Origin: Fibrobacter sp. UBA4309
Lineage (GTDB): Bacteria > Fibrobacterota > Fibrobacteria > Fibrobacterales > Fibrobacteraceae
Direction: 5' to 3'
DNA length: 15,840 nucleotides
Assembly: GCF_002395745.1 (NCBI RefSeq)
Contig: NZ_DGUN01000076.1
Coordinates: 1 to 15,840 of the forward strand
The notes under the pieces were generated by a model. That model was not told the origin of the DNA. It saw only the letters and a list, made by a program, of their open reading frames with translations, and made no database searches. The stretch's first letter is position 1, and every line of letters starts with the position of its first letter. This document shows, piece after piece, positions 13,301-15,840 of the stretch. Both the position numbers and the translations under genes were made by a program.

Positions 13301-14674
13301 ATGAAAACCATGACTTTCACAGCTTTTGTTTCCGCGATGGCGCTTGGTGCCTCCCTCGCGGTGGCCCAAACCATCACCCCCACCCGCGTGGGGCCCGTTA
13401 GCCAGTACGGTCAGCTGATGACCGGCAAGAACTCGCAAGGCAAGGGGCAAATTTACGGCAGCTGCGAAGGCGTAAAGGACGGCGCCGAGGTGCAGGTGCG
13501 CGGCATGAGCCTCTACTGGAGCCTGATGGACGAAGCTCTTGAGTTCTGGAGCGAAGAAGGCGTCACCAGCATGGTGAACGACATGAAAATCCAGATCGTT
13601 CGTGCCGCCATGGCAACCGGCAAGGAAGACTGGACCAAGGGCAAGTATATCGGCTACGAGGTTCAACCCGAAGCCCAGACGAACTTCATGAAGGCTGTCG
13701 TGGAAGCCGCCATCAAGCAGGACATATACGTCATTATCGACTGGCATTCGCACGAGGCAAACACCCAGACGCAAAACGCCGTCAAGTTCTTCGGCGAGAT
13801 GGCCCAGAAATACGGCAATTATGACAACGTGATTTTCGAGGTATTCAATGAACCCCAAAAAGTCGAATGGAATGTCATCAAGAATTACGCCGACGCCGTA
13901 GTGGCCGAAATCCGCAAGTACTCCGACAATCTGATTCTCGTGGGCACGCCGGAATGGGACCAGTACCCGAACAGGGCTATCGGTGGCGAAATCAACGACC
14001 CGAAAAAGAACACGGCGTACACGTTCCACTACTATTCCGGAACGCACTGCATCTCGGGCATGCACCCGGGAAACCAGTACTGGACCTGCGAAGGTGAGCA
14101 CGCCATCGAAGCGATGAATGCTGGCCTCTCCGTATTCGTCAGCGAATGGGGCACCACGACCGCCGATGGAAAGGGCGGAATCGCGGGCGACAACGACGGC
14201 TGGCAGAACTGGATGAACGAGAACAAGCTCTCCTGGGCAAACTGGTCGGCTTCCAAGATTCCCGAAGGTTCCGCGGCATTCTCTAGTGGCGCGACCAAGA
14301 CTTCGCTGCAGTACAGCAACTCCGGCAACCAGGTCAAGGGTTACCTTTCCTCGAACCCCGCCAGCTACACCAAGTGCCCCACCGGCGAGCAGGGTCAAGG
14401 CCAGCAAGGTCAGCAGGGCCAAGGCCAGCAGGGAACCGCATCGCTCCTCGCGACGCCTGAATTCGGGCTGAGCATTTCGTTCGCCGGAAAGACGCTCCGC
14501 GTTTCCGCACCGCAGGCAGCGACCGTCGAGATTTTCAACACCCTCGGCAACAAGCTTCTCGCCGTCGATCACGTCCGCGGGGACCTCTCGCTCGCCATGC
14601 TTCCGGTCGGCCGCTACATGGTCCGCGTCCGCAGCGGGTCCGCTAGCACGATGCGCGCCATCGCCATCAAGTAA
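13301..14674 (+). CDS. Secreted GH5 endoglucanase (cellulase)
   Basis: A 457-residue exported endo-beta-1,4-glucanase of glycoside hydrolase family 5, probably subfamily 2. Signal peptide 1-22 (LAVA cleavage). The catalytic TIM barrel covers about 30-340: VQVRGMSLYWS, the strand QIVRAAMA, IIDWHSHEA, acid/base Glu184 in FEVFNEPQ, the HYYSGTH histidine-tyrosine strand, and nucleophile Glu282 in VFVSEWGT. A Gln-Gly linker (about 363-378) is followed by a C-terminal beta domain (about 388-457: VEIFNTLGNKLLAV, LPVGRYMVRVRSG, ends AIAIK) that resembles type IX secretion sorting domains. The frame is open further upstream, but the start at 13301 begins the signal peptide and has AGAGGA 8 bases before it. 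The GH8 gene is divergent with a 170-base shared regulatory region. Confidence 0.95.
   Translation: MKTMTFTAFVSAMALGASLAVAQTITPTRVGPVSQYGQLMTGKNSQGKGQIYGSCEGVKDGAEVQVRGMSLYWSLMDEALEFWSEEGVTSMVNDMKIQIVRAAMATGKEDWTKGKYIGYEVQPEAQTNFMKAVVEAAIKQDIYVIIDWHSHEANTQTQNAVKFFGEMAQKYGNYDNVIFEVFNEPQKVEWNVIKNYADAVVAEIRKYSDNLILVGTPEWDQYPNRAIGGEINDPKKNTAYTFHYYSGTHCISGMHPGNQYWTCEGEHAIEAMNAGLSVFVSEWGTTTADGKGGIAGDNDGWQNWMNENKLSWANWSASKIPEGSAAFSSGATKTSLQYSNSGNQVKGYLSSNPASYTKCPTGEQGQGQQGQQGQGQQGTASLLATPEFGLSISFAGKTLRVSAPQAATVEIFNTLGNKLLAVDHVRGDLSLAMLPVGRYMVRVRSGSASTMRAIAIK
14392..14436 (+). repeat. Gln-Gly linker repeat of the GH5 gene
   Basis: Repeated CAGGGTCAAGGCCAG-like units encode the linker QGQGQQGQQGQGQQG between the catalytic and C-terminal domains. 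It differs from the Ser-rich linkers of the other hydrolases in the window. Confidence 0.8.
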
Positions 14675-14698
14675 GAATTCACACAAGAGAGAGAAAAG

Positions 14699-14727
14699 GC
14701 TCGATCCTTCGGGACCGGGCTTTTTTT
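14699..14727 (+). terminator. Terminator of the GH5 gene
   Basis: GCTCGATCC (14699-14707) and GGACCGGGC (14712-14720) form a stem with one G-U and one mismatch around a TTCG tetraloop, followed by seven T (14721-14727). The run of T merges into the -10-like TATTTT of the next gene. Confidence 0.88.
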
Positions 14728-14732
14728 ATTTT
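14727..14732 (+). promoter_or_regulatory. -10-like box before the arginase-like gene
   Basis: TATTTT occupies exactly -12 to -7 with the A of the ATG (14739) as +1, and the sequence between them (CTCGC) has no ribosome site. Any -35 element would lie inside the GH5 terminator hairpin and is not recognisable. Confidence 0.4.
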
Positions 14733-14738
14733 TCTCGC

Positions 14739-15605
14739 ATGATGATCACCGTTCAGGACTTTTCGGGCGTCTATGCCGAGCAGCCCTTCATGCAGGGGCT
14801 GCGGAAAAGCGCGGACCAAAGCTCCGCGGGTACGGACGCTCAAATCCGGTGGATGGACTGCACCGGGATTCCCAGTACAGACTGCTACTGCGATGACGAT
14901 GCCGTTGCCGCCATCCGCAAGCAAATCGCCGATGCGGGCATCACGGATGCGCACGGAATCCATTTTTTTGACAACGGGAATTTTCACTACATGAGCAAAA
15001 TCTGGACGGACATGGTCCAGGAGCCCTTCGACCTCGTGGTTTTCGACCACCACCCCGACATGCAGGTTCCTAGATTCGGGAACATCCTCAGTTGCGGTGG
15101 ATGGGTACTCGAAGTCATGAAAAGCAATCCGTTCTTGCAGGGCGTTACGATTATCGGAGTCACCGACCACCTCGTAGACGAAATCCGCGCAGAACTTTCG
15201 CAGACGTGCGATGCCAAAATTTTAGACAAAGTAACATTCATCAAAGAAAGCGAACTTTACCAGATTCCGGGTCAAGCCCGGAATGACGCCATCGCAAGCA
15301 CCGTTCAAACGTCATGGCGGCCCTGGAGCCGCCATCTAGAATCCGCATCACTCTACATTTCCATCGACAAGGACGCCCTCTCCCCCGCCTATGCGGCTAC
15401 GAACTGGGACCAGGGCTCGCTGGACGTAGCAGCACTCAAAGAAATCATCGCCGGCCTCGCCGCAAGCCACAAAATCATCGGTGTAGACATCTGCGGGGAG
15501 CGCGCCCGCGACTTTGCAGGCGACGAGTACCACACCGTGCAAGAAGCGGACGCCCTAAACGACCGCACTAACCGCGAATTGACGGAATTTCTGCAGAATC
15601 TCTGA
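14739..15605 (+). CDS. Arginase/agmatinase-superfamily protein
   Basis: A 288-residue protein of the ureohydrolase fold (arginase, agmatinase, formiminoglutamase). The binuclear-metal motifs are visible: His83 in NGNFHYMSK, Asp103-His105-Asp107 in VFDHHPDMQ, and Asp210 and Asp212 in YISIDKDALSP. It lacks the substrate loops that would identify arginase or agmatinase, so the substrate (a guanidino or related compound) is unknown. Cytoplasmic, with no signal peptide. Residues about 174-201, including IPGQARND, are encoded by two palindromic repeats and look like an in-frame insertion between conserved segments. The start ATGATG has no ribosome site and a -10-like box at -12 to -7; the second Met is an alternative. 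No terminator is apparent after the stop. Confidence 0.82.
   Translation: MMITVQDFSGVYAEQPFMQGLRKSADQSSAGTDAQIRWMDCTGIPSTDCYCDDDAVAAIRKQIADAGITDAHGIHFFDNGNFHYMSKIWTDMVQEPFDLVVFDHHPDMQVPRFGNILSCGGWVLEVMKSNPFLQGVTIIGVTDHLVDEIRAELSQTCDAKILDKVTFIKESELYQIPGQARNDAIASTVQTSWRPWSRHLESASLYISIDKDALSPAYAATNWDQGSLDVAALKEIIAGLAASHKIIGVDICGERARDFAGDEYHTVQEADALNDRTNRELTEFLQNL
15260..15339 (+). repeat. Pair of facing palindromic repeats inside the arginase-like gene
   Basis: The first has arms ATTCCGGG (15264-15271) and CCCGGAAT (15277-15284); the second has ATGGCGGC (15314-15321) and GCCGCCAT (15328-15335). Both are perfect 8-bp stems. Read from their GTCAT ends (the first on the minus strand, the second on the plus strand), both follow GTCAT-stem-ATCTxG, so they are two members of one repeat family in inverted orientation. 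The frame stays open through both. Confidence 0.85.
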
Positions 15606-15611
15606 CTGCTC

Positions 15612-15640
15612 TTGAAATTTTCCAGCCAATAACCTATATT
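15612..15640 (+). promoter_or_regulatory. Promoter of the VUT transporter gene
   Basis: TTGAAA (15612-15617) and TATATT (15635-15640) are separated by 17 bases; the -10 extends as TATATTTG. Transcription would start near 15647 and give a leader of about 66 bases containing the riboswitch candidate. Confidence 0.65.
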
Positions 15641-15678
15641 TGCCGCGTTAGAATTCTGCGATGTTGCAGGATTTTTCC

Positions 15679-15712
15679 GGAAGTCTTTGTCTAACCTTCC
15701 TTAAAAAACAAA
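15679..15712 (+). ncRNA. Candidate preQ1-I riboswitch
   Basis: The leader forms a small H-type pseudoknot. P1 is GGAAG (15679-15683) with CTTCC (15696-15700). The 12-base loop TCTTTGTCTAAC supplies TTTG (15686-15689), which pairs with CAAA (15709-15712) as P2. The linker is TTAAAAAA. This is the order and size of elements of class I preQ1 riboswitches: 5-bp P1, 12-base loop ending in C, A-rich linker of 8, and a short P2 after it. The C before P1' (15695) is in the place of the cytosine that pairs with the ligand. P2 ends at the base before the ATG, so ligand binding would hide the start codon region. The downstream gene is a queuosine-precursor transporter. Confidence 0.75.
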
Positions 15713-15840
15713 ATGAAAAGCTATATCCAGCGTGAATGGCAGGACTTGGTTATCCTGCTGCGCAACATTCCCTCCCTCGCCGTCAGTTTCTTTATCCTCT
15801 CCGTCGTGTGCATGAACTTGCTCGCGAACAAGGAACTGGT
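15713..15840 (+). CDS. VUT-family queuosine precursor transporter, 3' end outside window
   Basis: Only the first 42 or so residues are visible. They begin MKSYIQREWQDLVILL and contain a hydrophobic segment SLAVSFFILSVVCMNLLANK, which resembles the first membrane helix and the conserved Asn-Leu-Leu-Ala-Asn-Lys region of VUT (COG1738, YhhQ/YpdP-type) integral membrane proteins, importers of queuosine precursors such as preQ0 and preQ1. The identification rests on this short stretch and is supported by the preQ1-type leader immediately upstream. The ATG has no Shine-Dalgarno sequence; the A-rich riboswitch tail directly precedes it. Confidence 0.7.
   Translation, partial: MKSYIQREWQDLVILLRNIPSLAVSFFILSVVCMNLLANKEL

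Overview
The window looks like a piece of a Fibrobacter chromosome (F. succinogenes or a close relative). I infer this from a xylanase with the two-catalytic-domain layout of F. succinogenes XynC, further GH11, GH8 and GH5 enzymes with serine-rich linkers, and the lysine/arginine-ending C-terminal modules typical of Fibrobacter secreted proteins. No mobile element, CRISPR array, rRNA or tRNA was seen.

Layout. 2-616 (+) is the 3' end of an acidic, cysteine-cluster protein of unknown function. 768-5883 (all -) is a GH11 xylanase island, transcribed right to left: a divergent GH11-like paralog (4825-5883), two-domain XynC (2470-4383) and a GH11-CBM6 xylanase (768-2291). Each gene has its own terminator. 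The 441-base gap 4384-4824 holds the XynC promoter, an orphan promoter plus tiny ORF plus terminator unit, and the terminator of the divergent paralog. 6039-9578 (-) holds surE followed by gyrA. 9650-10411 (+) is a SpoU/TrmH-family RNA methyltransferase, overlapping tail to tail with a secreted beta-propeller protein (10382-11602, -). Next come a GH8 glucanase (11679-13130, -), a divergently transcribed GH5 endoglucanase (13301-14674, +), an arginase-superfamily protein (14739-15605, +) and the start of a VUT-family queuosine-precursor transporter (15713-15840, +).

How the genes work together. GH11 enzymes cut xylan; GH8 and GH5 enzymes probably cut cellulose or beta-glucan. All have signal peptides and most carry C-terminal modules that probably direct export or surface attachment, so this is part of a plant cell-wall degradation locus interleaved with housekeeping genes.

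The most interesting signals are regulatory. (1) An 18-bp palindrome, GTTGTT-N6-AACAAC, lies 77-80 nt upstream of the start codon of all three GH11 genes and of a tiny orphan ORF. Where a promoter can be read it is centred near -65, suggesting a shared activator and a xylanase regulon. (2) A compact H-type pseudoknot with preQ1-I riboswitch topology directly abuts the start codon of the VUT transporter. (3) Four genes have a -10-like hexamer at exactly -12 to -7 relative to the ATG and no Shine-Dalgarno sequence, predicting leaderless mRNAs. (4) Two palindromic repeats facing each other sit in frame inside the arginase-like gene. (5) The divergent GH11 paralog has lost two active-site tyrosines and the thumb motif and has a clipped C-terminus.
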